In this document: positions 7,452-14,874 of the stretch, one piece after another
Layout: each line of letters begins with the position of its first letter
Position numbering within the stretch: position 1 is the first letter of the stretch
Virus record (IMG/VR): IMGVR_UViG_3300027241_000176
Location: 1 to 27,478 of that record
DNA length: 27,478 bases
Source: a virus
Reading direction: 5' to 3' (one strand)
The notes under the pieces: generated by a model
What the model was told of the DNA's origin: nothing
Databases searched by the model: none
What the model saw: the letters and a program-made list of their open reading frames with translations, nothing else
Made by a program: the position numbers and the translations under genes

Positions 7452-8680
7452 TGAACAATCAAGAACACATATTGCAATGTTCGTTTTGCGGTAAAACCAA
7501 GAAACAGGTGAACAAACTCTTGAGCGGTCAAGACGATGTTTATATTTGTGACTTGTGTGTAGAGTTATCACATGGCATACTAACACGTGAAGATAAACAA
7601 AAGACGCTAGAGCAGCGTAGAAAGCGTCTACGTGACATCTATGCTACCCCTACCCCACGTGAGATACACGAATACTTAAATCAGTATATTGTTGGGCAAG
7701 AACGTGCCAAAAAGAGTATAAGCGTAGCAGTATATAACCACTGTAAACGTATCTTTAACGCAACACGTGTTCCAGTACAAAAAAGCAATGTGTTGTTGTT
7801 GGGCCCAACTGGCGTGGGGAAAACTCTTTTCGCACAAACATTGGCACGATTTTTAGATGTGCCGTTTGTTATCACTGATGCCACCACTATTACAGAGAGT
7901 GGATATGCGGGTGAAGATGCAGAAGTACTTATTCATAAATTATTTCAAAACAGTGATTATGATGTTGTTAAAACAGAAATAGGCATCATCTACGTGGACG
8001 AGATTGATAAAAAGGCCAAGCGTAATGACTTGGTAAGTTTAAGCCGTGATGTTAGCGGCGAAGGTGTACAGCAGAGTTTACTCAAACTCATGGAAGGTAC
8101 AACACTCAAAGTCCCCAATAAAAAAGGCGCAAATCCAGAAGAAGTTGTTATAGACACATCAAATATCCTCTTTATTGTAGGAGGCGCATTTGTAGGTATT
8201 GAAAATGTTGTAATGCAACGTTTGGGAAAAAGCAAGATTGGCTTCAAAGAAGCTGGTGGTAAAGTTGAGCAGAATTGGGAAGACAATCTAGAAACACAAG
8301 ACCTGGTAAAATATGGTCTTATCCCAGAGTTTTTGGGTAGACTGCCAAGCGTTAACATATTACACGAACTAAATAAAGAGGACCTAAAAAAGGTACTAAC
8401 AGAACCTAAAAATAGTTTACTAAAACAATATCAAGCACTGTTTGAGCTTGACAATGTTGATTTAGAATTTAATATAAGAGGTATCGATGCTATTGTTGAC
8501 ATCGCTATTGAACAGGATCTTGGTGCAAGAGGCTTACGCAAGATTATAGATAATGCACTAATAGATGTTCAATATGAATTACCTGAACTAGCCGCGAAAG
8601 GCGTAAAAAAGATTGTCGTATCGGAGGAAACAATAAGACATGGAAGAAAGCCACACATGATTAAGGGAAGTATTAATTGA
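7451..8680 (+). CDS. clpX: ClpX-like AAA+ unfoldase
   Basis: 409 residues, close to cellular ClpX. An N-terminal zinc domain has Cys10, Cys13, Cys33 and Cys36. Walker A is GPTGVGKT (118-125), Walker B IIYVDEID (179-186), and sensor 2 is GARGLR near residue 355. The IGF tripeptide that docks on ClpP is kept (263-265). The pore loop reads GYAG (151-154) where ClpX normally has GYVG. ClpX unfolds tagged proteins, including tmRNA-tagged ones, and passes them to ClpP. GTG start in a TAGTG overlap. The stop overlaps the TTG start of infC. With clpP, clpS and tmRNA in the same window, a phage ClpXP system is likely. Confidence 0.95.
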   Translation: MNNQEHILQCSFCGKTKKQVNKLLSGQDDVYICDLCVELSHGILTREDKQKTLEQRRKRLRDIYATPTPREIHEYLNQYIVGQERAKKSISVAVYNHCKRIFNATRVPVQKSNVLLLGPTGVGKTLFAQTLARFLDVPFVITDATTITESGYAGEDAEVLIHKLFQNSDYDVVKTEIGIIYVDEIDKKAKRNDLVSLSRDVSGEGVQQSLLKLMEGTTLKVPNKKGANPEEVVIDTSNILFIVGGAFVGIENVVMQRLGKSKIGFKEAGGKVEQNWEDNLETQDLVKYGLIPEFLGRLPSVNILHELNKEDLKKVLTEPKNSLLKQYQALFELDNVDLEFNIRGIDAIVDIAIEQDLGARGLRKIIDNALIDVQYELPELAAKGVKKIVVSEETIRHGRKPHMIKGSIN

Positions 8681-9210
8681 GCAACGTTCGAAGTTTTGAT
8701 CGTAGGCACAAAGACGTACGGAGCAATGTAGTATATAACGATGCTATTCGTGTTCCACAAGTTAGACTGTCACACGAAGATGGTAGTAGTGAAATACTGT
8801 CAACATATGATGCTCTAAAGCTAGCAGAGAACAAAGATTTAGATCTAATAATGATCTCAGCGATGGCTTCTCCCCCTGTGTGTCGTATCATGGATATTGG
8901 TAAATACCTATACGATCAAAAGCAGCGTGAAAAAGAAGCTGCAAAAAAGGCACGTGAAAGCGTGATTGAGCAAAAAGAAATTCGCATGGGACTTAATATT
9001 GACAAACACGATATTGATATTAAGGTAGCGAATATTCGAAAAATGTTAGAGAAGCGATGCAAAGTTACTCTAACTGTCACCCTTCGTGGTCGTGAACGAG
9101 GGAAACAAGACATGGCACGTACCCTGCTACTCACTTTTGCAGAGCAACTGGGTGTTGAACTAGAACCGTTCAGCATGGGTGGCAACCGAATCAGTGCTAA
9201 GATAAAATAG
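8677..9210 (+). CDS. infC: translation initiation factor IF-3
   Basis: 177 residues, full length (cellular IF-3 is about 180). The N-terminal domain carries VRLSHEDG...STYDALKLAE; then come the DLIMISAMASPPVCRIMD linker motif, a basic helix rich in Lys/Arg, and the C-terminal domain (IRMGLNIDKHDIDIKVANI to ISAKIK). IF-3 binds the 30S subunit, keeps 50S away and checks start codon and initiator tRNA. The TTG start at 8677, seven bases after AAGGGAAG, overlaps the clpX stop; a non-ATG start is also usual for cellular infC and suggests feedback control. A phage IF-3 could steer ribosomes to phage messages, perhaps leaderless or weak ones. Confidence 0.93.
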   Translation: MSNVRSFDRRHKDVRSNVVYNDAIRVPQVRLSHEDGSSEILSTYDALKLAENKDLDLIMISAMASPPVCRIMDIGKYLYDQKQREKEAAKKARESVIEQKEIRMGLNIDKHDIDIKVANIRKMLEKRCKVTLTVTLRGRERGKQDMARTLLLTFAEQLGVELEPFSMGGNRISAKIK

Positions 9211-9217
9211 GTAAAAG

Positions 9218-9445
9218 ATGAGTAAACATCCCAAAAGCGATGCTAGTGGTATGCGGGTAGAAGTCCGCAACGGCAACGTAGAACAGGCAATTCGCAAATT
9301 GAAGAAAAAAGTCATGCTAGATGGCGTTCTTCAAGAAGTACGTGAGCGCGCAGCATTCATTCCAAACTTTGAATTGAATAAGCGCCGCAAAGCAGCAGCA
9401 AAAGCACGGTGGCGCAAGTATTGCGCAAAACGTGACAGTTATTAA
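9218..9445 (+). CDS. rpsU: ribosomal protein bS21
   Basis: 75 residues. Hallmarks of bS21 are visible: RVEVRNGNVEQAIRKLKKKV at residues ~13-32 and a very basic helical tail (KRRKAAAKARWRKYC). bS21 sits next to the anti-Shine-Dalgarno region of the 30S subunit and affects initiation. Phage bS21 homologues are known, mostly in aquatic phages. It follows infC by seven bases with a weak AAAAGATG context, so IF-3 and bS21 are probably made together. bS21 and IF-3 both act on the 30S platform, which suggests the phage remodels initiation. Confidence 0.92.
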   Translation: MSKHPKSDASGMRVEVRNGNVEQAIRKLKKKVMLDGVLQEVRERAAFIPNFELNKRRKAAAKARWRKYCAKRDSY

Positions 9446-9452
9446 TTAACTA

Positions 9453-9483
9453 TTGACCTAATTCAGTTTTCGTGTTATAAATA
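9453..9483 (+). promoter_or_regulatory. combined sigma70-like and late-type promoter
   Basis: TTGACC at 9453-9458, a 17-base spacer and TATAAA at 9476-9481, which is also the start of a perfect TATAAATA (9476-9483). One site could be used by host sigma70 early and by the late sigma factor later. It serves hsp20. Confidence 0.7.
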
Positions 9484-9542
9484 ATAATGTATATGGTTAA
9501 TGATTAACTTTATACAGGGATGCCTAATGGGTCCCAATATAT

Positions 9543-9559
9543 CTTGCTTATTAAAGGAG
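9543..9559 (+). promoter_or_regulatory. possible ROSE-like RNA thermometer hairpin
   Basis: CTTGCTT (9543-9549) can pair with AAGGAG (9554-9559) across an ATTA loop: C43-G59, T44-A58, T45-G57, bulged G46, C47-G56, T48-A55, T49-A54. A UUGCU with a bulged G masking the Shine-Dalgarno is the hallmark of ROSE elements, which control small heat-shock genes in Alphaproteobacteria. The leader further upstream (9489-9535) contains the palindromic stretch GTTAATGATTAAC. Confidence 0.5.
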
Positions 9560-9566
9560 AAAACAC

Positions 9567-9995
9567 ATGACAAGCTATAAAGTAACTACCCGCGACCTAC
9601 CAGCACTATTCAAGCACACAGTAGGTTTTGATGATTTGTTTAACGATGTAGAGCGTGTATTCGCTAACACAACAAATACATATCCTCCATATAACATCGT
9701 TAAAGTTGACGACAATGAGTATATTATTAGTATTGCAGTTGCAGGGTTCCGTATGGAAGATCTACAACTAACACAAGACGGCAATATGCTAACTGTAACT
9801 GGTACAGCACCAGAATCACAAATTGAAGTCAACTACCTACACAAGGGTATCGCAGGACGTAGCTTTGAGCGTCAATTTAGAATCGCAGACCACGTAGAAG
9901 TCAAGGATGCAGTTCTAGAGCTAGGTGTTCTTAACATCACTCTAAAGCGTAATATCCCAGAAGAACTACTACCACGTCAGATTAAAATTCGCTAA
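9567..9995 (+). CDS. Hsp20-family small heat-shock protein (IbpA-like)
   Basis: 142 residues, like IbpA/IbpB (about 140). The alpha-crystallin domain spans residues ~38-130: the YNIVKVDDNEYIISIAVAGF strand pair, the GNMLTVTG motif (~73-80), the FERQFRIADHVEV segment and the closing LNITLKR. Such chaperones hold unfolding proteins. Start ATG 9567 follows AAAGGAG by eight bases. It has its own promoter at 9453 and a leader that may sense temperature. Next to clpS and downstream of clpX it completes a phage protein quality-control set. Small heat-shock proteins are also found in T4-like cyanophages. Confidence 0.92.
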   Translation: MTSYKVTTRDLPALFKHTVGFDDLFNDVERVFANTTNTYPPYNIVKVDDNEYIISIAVAGFRMEDLQLTQDGNMLTVTGTAPESQIEVNYLHKGIAGRSFERQFRIADHVEVKDAVLELGVLNITLKRNIPEELLPRQIKIR

Positions 9996-10009
9996 TTTTA
10001 AAGAGCAAC

Positions 10010-10031
10010 GCAGTGGGGGCGACCCCACTGC
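10010..10031 (+). terminator. strong GC-rich hairpin after hsp20
   Basis: GCAGTGGGG and CCCCACTGC are perfect 9-bp arms around a GCGA tetraloop. No clear T-run follows (ACACATTT), so it may be a processing or stability hairpin, or a partial terminator between hsp20 and clpS. Confidence 0.65.
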
Positions 10032-10050
10032 ACACATTTAAAGGTATAAA

Positions 10051-10350
10051 ATGACACAAGAACAGCATAAAGCACAAGACGAGATTACACGCCTTAAAGG
10101 TCCTGGCAAATACAATGTTATCATGCTAAATGATGACTCAACGCCAATGGACTTTGTGGTTCAGGTATTGATTGGTATATTTAATAAAGATTTAGAAGTA
10201 GCCAAACATCTTACGCTGGAGATTCATGAAAAAGGCCGCAGTATTGTTGGTACATATATGTTTGAGATTGCTGAACAAAAATGTGTTGAAACCATTAGCG
10301 CCGCCCGCAGTGCAGGCTTTCCGCTAAGTGTTACTATCGAGGAAACATGA
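10051..10350 (+). CDS. clpS: ClpS-like adaptor (N-recognin)
   Basis: 99 residues. The conserved core is LNDDSTPMDFV (residues 26-36), with Asp28 and Asp29 matching the residues that hold the N-terminal amino group, and His59 in the HEKG motif; the ending VGTYMFEIAEQK is typical. ClpS normally delivers N-degron substrates to ClpA-ClpP. No ClpA is in this window, so it may use host ClpA or redirect it; by holding ClpA it could also free ClpP for ClpX. Start ATG 10051 follows AAAGG. Its stop overlaps the next start (ATGA). Confidence 0.93.
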   Translation: MTQEQHKAQDEITRLKGPGKYNVIMLNDDSTPMDFVVQVLIGIFNKDLEVAKHLTLEIHEKGRSIVGTYMFEIAEQKCVETISAARSAGFPLSVTIEET

Positions 10351-10760
10351 TTGTAGGTTTTACTGCCAGCGCCTTTGACTTGCTACATGCGGGTCATATT
10401 CAGATGTTGCGTGAAGCAAAAGAACAATGTGATTATCTTATAGTTGGGTTACAACTAGATCCTGCTTTGGCTAGAGAAACAAAAAATTCCCCCATTCAAA
10501 CTGTTGTAGAGCGTTACACGCAATTACACGCTGTGAGTTATGTTGACGAAATAATCCCTTACGTGAGTGAACGAGATCTAGAAGACATCTTGACAATGTA
10601 TCATATTGATGTTAGAATACTAGGTGAAGAATATAGAGATAAGGATTTTACAGGCAAAGATATTTGCCGTAAACGTGGAATACAGCTCTATTTTAACAAA
10701 CGTGACCATAGATTCAGTAGCAGTGATTTAAGAAAGCGTGTTGCTGACAACGAAAGATAA
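10347..10760 (+). CDS. cytidylyltransferase-like nucleotidyltransferase
   Basis: 137 residues. The HxGH signature is HAGH at residues 14-17, after the typical FTASAFDLLHAGH strand. The late SSSDLRKRV matches the ISSTxLR-type motif of the family. The closest functional types are glycerol-3-phosphate cytidylyltransferase (TagD) and the nucleotidyltransferase half of HldE. It would join CTP or ATP to a phosphorylated sugar or polyol. ATGA coupling to clpS may be only a packing effect. Together with KdsA and KdsB downstream it suggests activated-sugar synthesis. Confidence 0.85.
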   Translation: MIVGFTASAFDLLHAGHIQMLREAKEQCDYLIVGLQLDPALARETKNSPIQTVVERYTQLHAVSYVDEIIPYVSERDLEDILTMYHIDVRILGEEYRDKDFTGKDICRKRGIQLYFNKRDHRFSSSDLRKRVADNER

Positions 10761-10766
10761 CAGTAT

Positions 10767-11306
10767 ATGCCTACACATGCGATGATTGACTTGGAGACAC
10801 TGGCAACTACTCCAGATGCTGTGGTGCTGACCATTGGTGGTGTTAAGTTTGATCCAAACATTATTAGTCCAAGCCACAGTTATTTTTACTATAGGTTTGA
10901 TGTAAACGAACAAATTGGCCGTGATCGCAGCATTGATCCCAGCACACTGGATTGGTGGGCTACACAAGATAAAGCAGTAATGGAAGAAGCACTGGGAGAT
11001 CATGATAGAACTCCAGTGCTTGAAGTACTGACTGCACTTAATAAATGGTGCGTTGGTGTAGATGCTATCTGGGCGCAGGGTCCAGCATTTGACATTGTTA
11101 TATTGGAAAATATGTTTCGTCAATATGAGCATCATACGCCATGGCCGTTTTGGAAGATCAGAGACAGTAGAACGCTGTTTCAAATTATGCCTAAAGACCC
11201 TCGCAAAGAGATCACCTTTGAGGCTCACAATGCCTTAGAAGACTGTAAGGTACAAGCACGTTGTGTGCAAAAGAGTATACAGCATTTAGGATTACAGATA
11301 AGATGA
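10767..11306 (+). CDS. DEDDh 3'-5' exonuclease (DexA/Rv2179c-like)
   Basis: 179 residues. Exo I is MIDLETL (Asp8, Glu10). Exo II is around GPAFDIVILENMF. Exo III is HNALEDCKVQA with the His...Asp pair. The long IGGVKFDP start and the WWATQD segment match the Rv2179c-like group, which includes phage T4 exonuclease A. It would degrade DNA or RNA from 3' ends with two metal ions, perhaps host DNA. Its stop overlaps the next start (ATGA). Confidence 0.85.
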   Translation: MPTHAMIDLETLATTPDAVVLTIGGVKFDPNIISPSHSYFYYRFDVNEQIGRDRSIDPSTLDWWATQDKAVMEEALGDHDRTPVLEVLTALNKWCVGVDAIWAQGPAFDIVILENMFRQYEHHTPWPFWKIRDSRTLFQIMPKDPRKEITFEAHNALEDCKVQARCVQKSIQHLGLQIR

Positions 11307-11440
11307 GTTATTCAGTCCAAGCACTTGAAATGAAACTACATGCACTAAGTGAACGTATTGGTAATGTAGAGTATGAAAACAAGGTTCTTAAACAGCGAGT
11401 AGCAGAACTTGAAAAGCAAAAGCAAACAACAGAGGCATAA
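11303..11440 (+). CDS. 45-aa coiled-coil protein
   Basis: ATG 11303 lies in the ATGA overlap with the exonuclease stop; the frame ends at TAA 11438-11440, directly before the guaC start. The peptide has a clear heptad pattern (LEMKLHALSERIGNVEYENK, then LKQRVAELEKQ), so it should form a short coiled coil and probably dimerise. This resembles the SlyX-like small proteins, but it is too short for a firm name. Confidence 0.65.
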   Translation: MSYSVQALEMKLHALSERIGNVEYENKVLKQRVAELEKQKQTTEA

Positions 11441-12586
11441 ATGCGTATTGAAAACGAAGTACTACTAGACTACAGTGATGTTCTTATTCGTCCAAAGCGT
11501 AGCACATTAGGCTCACGCAGTGAAGTAGACTTGAACCGTAAGTTCAAGTTCCGCAACTATGACCCACACTTTGAACACGAAAGTTGGGAAGAAGATCACT
11601 ATGACGGTATCCCAATTATGGCTGCAAATATGGACGGTGTGGGAACATTTGAACAAGCAGACGCTCTTGCTAAACTAGGGATGTTTACTTGTCTAGTAAA
11701 GACGTATAGCGAGACAGAACTTGTAAACTTCTTTGATCCAGAAGATCAAGATCATATGTTTATTCGTTCTGACAATGTTGCTATGAGTATTGGCATTACT
11801 GAAAAAGACGAAATGAAGTTTCGCAATGTTTATGAACAAGTTGGGTATAATCTAAAGTATGTTTGTATTGACGTTGCTAACGGATACAGTGAACGATTTG
11901 TTGATTATGTCAAACACTTCCGTAGAAACTATCCACACATTGTAATCATTGCAGGTAATGTAGTTACCGCAGATCAAACACAGGAGTTAATCTTAAATGG
12001 AGCAGACATTGTTAAAGTGGGTATTGGGCCTGGTAGTGTTTGCACTACTCGTATTCAAACTGGTGTTGGTTACCCGCAACTGTCCGCTGTTATTGAGTGC
12101 GCTGATGCTGCACATGGTCTTGGTGGCCATATCATTGCGGATGGTGGTTGCACTTGTCCCGGTGATGTAGCTAAAGCATTTGCCGCCGGCGCCGATTTTG
12201 TAATGCTGGGTGGTATGCTTGCCGGACACGATGAAGGCGGCGGAGAAGTACTCACAAAGTTTTATGAAACAGCAGAAGTTGATAACGAAGGTTATCGAGT
12301 TAGAGAAGCAAAACAGTTTGTACAGTTCTACGGTATGAGTAGTGACGCAGCAAACACCAAACACTTTGGTGGATTGAAAAACTATCGTGCCAGTGAAGGT
12401 CGCGAAGTATTAGTGCCATATCGTGGCGCTGTTGAGAATACGATTCAAACTATTCTTGGTGGCATTCGTTCTACTTGCACCTATGTTGGCGCAAGCACAT
12501 TGAAGCAATTGAGTAAATGCACGACTTTCATTCGTGTTAACAATCAATTTAACCGGACATATGAGTCCACAACAACAAAGATGTAA
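11441..12586 (+). CDS. guaC: GMP reductase
   Basis: 381 residues, a little longer than the ~347 of E. coli GuaC. Family motifs: [19 protein letters not shown] (residues 11-29), [13 protein letters not shown] (58-70), the catalytic loop [11 protein letters not shown] with Cys201, and the phosphate-binding [17 protein letters not shown]. No CBS domains are present, so GMP reductase rather than IMP dehydrogenase. It turns GMP into IMP with NADPH and so moves purines from guanine to adenine nucleotides, which suits an A/T-rich phage. It follows the coiled-coil gene without a gap and has AGAGG upstream. Confidence 0.93.
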   Translation: MRIENEVLLDYSDVLIRPKRSTLGSRSEVDLNRKFKFRNYDPHFEHESWEEDHYDGIPIMAANMDGVGTFEQADALAKLGMFTCLVKTYSETELVNFFDPEDQDHMFIRSDNVAMSIGITEKDEMKFRNVYEQVGYNLKYVCIDVANGYSERFVDYVKHFRRNYPHIVIIAGNVVTADQTQELILNGADIVKVGIGPGSVCTTRIQTGVGYPQLSAVIECADAAHGLGGHIIADGGCTCPGDVAKAFAAGADFVMLGGMLAGHDEGGGEVLTKFYETAEVDNEGYRVREAKQFVQFYGMSSDAANTKHFGGLKNYRASEGREVLVPYRGAVENTIQTILGGIRSTCTYVGASTLKQLSKCTTFIRVNNQFNRTYESTTTKM

Positions 12587-12587
12587 A

Positions 12588-13355
12588 ATGCGTATTATCG
12601 CAGGACCATGCCAACACGAAACACTTGCTCAAAGTTCTGAAATAGCACGTGAATGTAAGCGTGTCTGTGACAAGTATGGTATTGACTATTACTTCAAAGC
12701 AAGTTACGACAAAGCGAATCGCACAAGTATTAAAGGAAAACGTGGAGTCGGCATGATGCCAACTTTGCATGACTTTCGTATACTTAAAGAAGAATTTGGT
12801 TATAAAATACTTACTGATGTTCACGATATAAATCAGGTGTTTCACGTCAAAGACTATGTTGATGTAATACAGATTCCTGCTTTTCTATGCAGACAAACTG
12901 ATTTGATTCAGGCAGCATGTGCGACTGGAAAAATAGTAAATATAAAAAAGGGACAATTTTTGGCACCATGGGATGTAGCAGGAATACTCAGTAAGACTGA
13001 AGGTGCCAAAGAAGTATGGATAACAGAAAGAGGTACTAGTTTTGGATATAACAATCTTGTGGTGGACTTCTGTGGCCTTCAGTATATGCTGGATAACTTT
13101 GATGTACCTATTGTATTCGATGTTACCCACAGCGTACAAAAGCCTGGAGGACAAGGCAATAGTAGTGGGGGTAATCGTGACTTTGTGCCTGGCCTCGCTC
13201 GTGCTGGGGCTGCTTTGGGGATCACAAATTTCTTCCTTGAAGTACACGAATTGCCTGATAGTGCGCCATCCGATGGGCCAAATATGCTTAGATTAGAAAA
13301 TTTTGAGAGGGTAGTACGTGACATTATCAGCTATAGTTATTCCAGCACGGATTGA
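12588..13355 (+). CDS. kdsA: 3-deoxy-D-manno-octulosonate 8-phosphate synthase
   Basis: 255 residues from ATG 12588, one base after the guaC stop; an upstream non-ATG start at 12534 would lie inside guaC and adds non-homologous sequence. Motifs: AGPCQHE at the start, the FKASYDKANRTS loop (~37-48), IQIPAFLCRQTDL (~97-109), NIKKGQF (~121), and GGNRDFVPGLARAG (~206-219). KdsA joins arabinose 5-phosphate and phosphoenolpyruvate to KDO-8-phosphate. It is somewhat shorter than E. coli KdsA (284). The downstream kdsB overlap makes a two-gene CMP-KDO unit; the KDO-8-P phosphatase would have to come from the host. Confidence 0.93.
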   Translation: MRIIAGPCQHETLAQSSEIARECKRVCDKYGIDYYFKASYDKANRTSIKGKRGVGMMPTLHDFRILKEEFGYKILTDVHDINQVFHVKDYVDVIQIPAFLCRQTDLIQAACATGKIVNIKKGQFLAPWDVAGILSKTEGAKEVWITERGTSFGYNNLVVDFCGLQYMLDNFDVPIVFDVTHSVQKPGGQGNSSGGNRDFVPGLARAGAALGITNFFLEVHELPDSAPSDGPNMLRLENFERVVRDIISYSYSSTD

Positions 13356-13992
13356 TAGTAGTAGACTTCCTGGCAAGATGCTATTGCCATTAAATGGCGT
13401 TCCATTAATACGTTATGTTTACAACAAGTGTCAGGGCGCAGGCTTTGACACTTTTGTTTTAACTGACAGTCGGCGTGTTGCACACATGTTTCCGTACAGT
13501 AATATAGTATATACTGGCGATGCAGATAACGGTACTGATCGTTGCAGTAAGGCTCTTGATGATCCTAAACTTGCCAAGTATAAACGTTTCATAAATGTAC
13601 AAGGAGACATGCCAGATATTACAACTGACATTATACAGCGGGTGGAATGGCAATTAAACTATCATCAACTATCTACAGCATATACTACTATGAGTGCTGA
13701 ACAACGTGCTGACCCTAATAGTGTAAAAGTTATACACAACAGCGAATATGCACACTGGTTTGGCAGAGGAATTACAGGATATGGAGATCATCATTTGGGC
13801 ATATATGGTTATCGACGTGACGTCTTAGAAATGTACAAACACTTACCAGCCTGCCCTGAGGAAAACATCGAGCGGCTGGAGCAACTGCGTTGGCTACAGC
13901 ACGGTTATAGAATTGCCGTTACCCCTGTAGAGTTTAGTGGATTAGAAATAAACACGCAAAATGATCTTGACAAATGGCACGATATGCATTAG
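13318..13992 (+). CDS. kdsB: 3-deoxy-manno-octulosonate cytidylyltransferase
   Basis: 224 residues from GTG 13318, with GAGAGGG about seven bases upstream, overlapping the last 38 bases of kdsA in another frame. The CMP-KDO synthetase start IVIPARIDSSRLPGKML (residues 6-22) holds the CTP-binding loop, followed by GDADNGTDRCSKAL and NVQGDMPDI (metal/CTP site). The later HHLGIYGYRRDVL and ERLEQLRWL are also typical. It couples KDO to CMP for transfer. Slightly shorter than the ~248 residues of cellular KdsB. The product could feed changes to host LPS or a phage-encoded glycan. Confidence 0.92.
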   Translation: MTLSAIVIPARIDSSRLPGKMLLPLNGVPLIRYVYNKCQGAGFDTFVLTDSRRVAHMFPYSNIVYTGDADNGTDRCSKALDDPKLAKYKRFINVQGDMPDITTDIIQRVEWQLNYHQLSTAYTTMSAEQRADPNSVKVIHNSEYAHWFGRGITGYGDHHLGIYGYRRDVLEMYKHLPACPEENIERLEQLRWLQHGYRIAVTPVEFSGLEINTQNDLDKWHDMH

Positions 13993-14041
13993 TAGCATAT
14001 CACAATTGCACAAATAGCAGTTGTATTTCACTGAAATCTAG

Positions 14042-14049
14042 TATAAATA
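14042..14049 (+). promoter_or_regulatory. T4-type late promoter with full extension
   Basis: TATAAATA followed by TTATT, the closest match here to the T4 late form TATAAATAnTATT. Initiation at about 14055 would put the hairpin 14055-14081 at the very 5' end of the RNA. A 17-codon frame also opens at ATG 14055, but it runs through the hairpin and is not called. Confidence 0.75.
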
Positions 14050-14054
14050 TTATT

Positions 14055-14086
14055 ATGCAAGTGCAGCGAAAGTACTTGCATTTTTT
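14055..14086 (+). terminator. hairpin plus T-run directly after a late promoter
   Basis: ATGCAAGT (14055-14062) and ACTTGCAT (14074-14081) pair perfectly and are followed by six T residues (14081-14086). It has the form of an intrinsic terminator at the start of the transcript of the small-protein operon, so it may work as an attenuator or a protective 5' hairpin. Upstream transcription from kdsB may also end here. Confidence 0.6.
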
Positions 14087-14118
14087 AATGACATACACAT
14101 ATATATAGGAAATACAAA

Positions 14119-14358
14119 ATGACACAATTCGTAATTGCATTAGCAGACACGCTAAATGCATCAGCAATTGCAGAAGTTATTGCAGCACCGTTCAAAGCAG
14201 TTGCACGACTATCACGTTCATTTATTGAACGTCTTGAAAAAGATCGCCTTGTTAATTTAACAATCAAAGAACTAAGCCGGCTATCAGATTCAGAACTTGC
14301 TGATATTGGTATCAGCCGCGGCATGATCCGTTCAGTAGCAATGGAAGCGTACAAATGA
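14119..14358 (+). CDS. DUF1127-type small protein
   Basis: 79 residues. The C-terminal LSRLSDSELADIGISRGMI (residues ~53-71) is the DUF1127 (YjiS-like) signature, common in Alphaproteobacteria, where some members affect RNA turnover or phosphate and carbon metabolism. The N-terminal half is alanine-rich and helical. Start ATG 14119 follows AGGA by about eight bases. The stop overlaps the next start (ATGA). A host-derived regulatory protein is likely; its role in the phage is unknown. Confidence 0.85.
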   Translation: MTQFVIALADTLNASAIAEVIAAPFKAVARLSRSFIERLEKDRLVNLTIKELSRLSDSELADIGISRGMIRSVAMEAYK

Positions 14359-14525
14359 TTAAATTTTTAAAAAATCTATTTACAGCAAAATCCGATCGTC
14401 AATTAGTTAACGAATATCTGGGCGAAGCAACTGACTTGATTGATCTAGAACGCCGTATGCGTCAAATTGATAGAGGTCAGGCACCTTTTCAAACAGCAAA
14501 TCAAAATTTAACAGGGTGGGTGTGA
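14355..14525 (+). CDS. DUF3563-like small protein, 56 aa
   Basis: ATG 14355 overlaps the preceding stop; the frame ends at TGA 14523-14525. The segment YLGEATDLIDLERRMRQIDR (residues ~22-41) fits the DUF3563-type pattern, in which a short helix carries DLxDLERRMR. The N terminus is basic and hydrophobic (MIKFLKNLF). The stop overlaps the next start (TGATG). Function unknown. Confidence 0.7.
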   Translation: MIKFLKNLFTAKSDRQLVNEYLGEATDLIDLERRMRQIDRGQAPFQTANQNLTGWV

Positions 14526-14680
14526 TGTTTAGAAAATTTATTAATTTTATTTCTGAAGCAAATACAACTCACAGAAATCAACTTATGGCATTGGCCAAGA
14601 TAGAATATGGCAATGACTGGGAATACGCTTTAAATGAATTGCTAAACGGCAAATCACCATCAGTAGGGATTAAACAATGA
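14525..14680 (+). CDS. 51-aa small protein
   Basis: ATG 14525 lies in the TGATG overlap with the previous gene; the frame ends at TGA 14678-14680. The peptide begins FRKFINFISEAN and contains an AKIEYGNDWEYALNELL segment that could form an amphipathic helix. Third of four coupled genes. Not recognised. Confidence 0.6.
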   Translation: MFRKFINFISEANTTHRNQLMALAKIEYGNDWEYALNELLNGKSPSVGIKQ

Positions 14681-14847
14681 CCATGGCAACAACATACATC
14701 TCAAATCGTCCAACTTTTTGGCAACGTGTTATGAACACGCTTAACATAATTGGCTATGCAAGAGCCGCGAACGAATTAACTCGTTTGGGTTATCATGCAG
14801 AAGCAAAAGAATGCATTATGCAAGTTAAAAGATTGCGAGAACTCTAA
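14677..14847 (+). CDS. 56-aa small protein, DUF1127-like
   Basis: ATG 14677 overlaps the previous stop (ATGA); a second ATG two codons on is also possible. The segment RVMNTLNIIGYARAANELTR with LGYHAEAKE resembles the DUF1127 helical region that often reads RAAxELxRMG, but the LSDxELxDIGI part is missing. A TAATGCA-GTGGCC-TGCATTA hairpin overlaps its stop codon. Last gene of the operon. Confidence 0.6.
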   Translation: MTMATTYISNRPTFWQRVMNTLNIIGYARAANELTRLGYHAEAKECIMQVKRLREL

Positions 14848-14874
14848 TGCAGTGGCCTGCATTATACGGGGGAA

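Noticed and set aside
12534-12587. Upstream start for kdsA
   Set aside because: Non-ATG, lies inside guaC and adds residues before the conserved AGPC start.
14055-14108. 17-codon leaderless frame after the late promoter at 14042
   Set aside because: It runs through the hairpin arms and T-run, which explain the sequence better.
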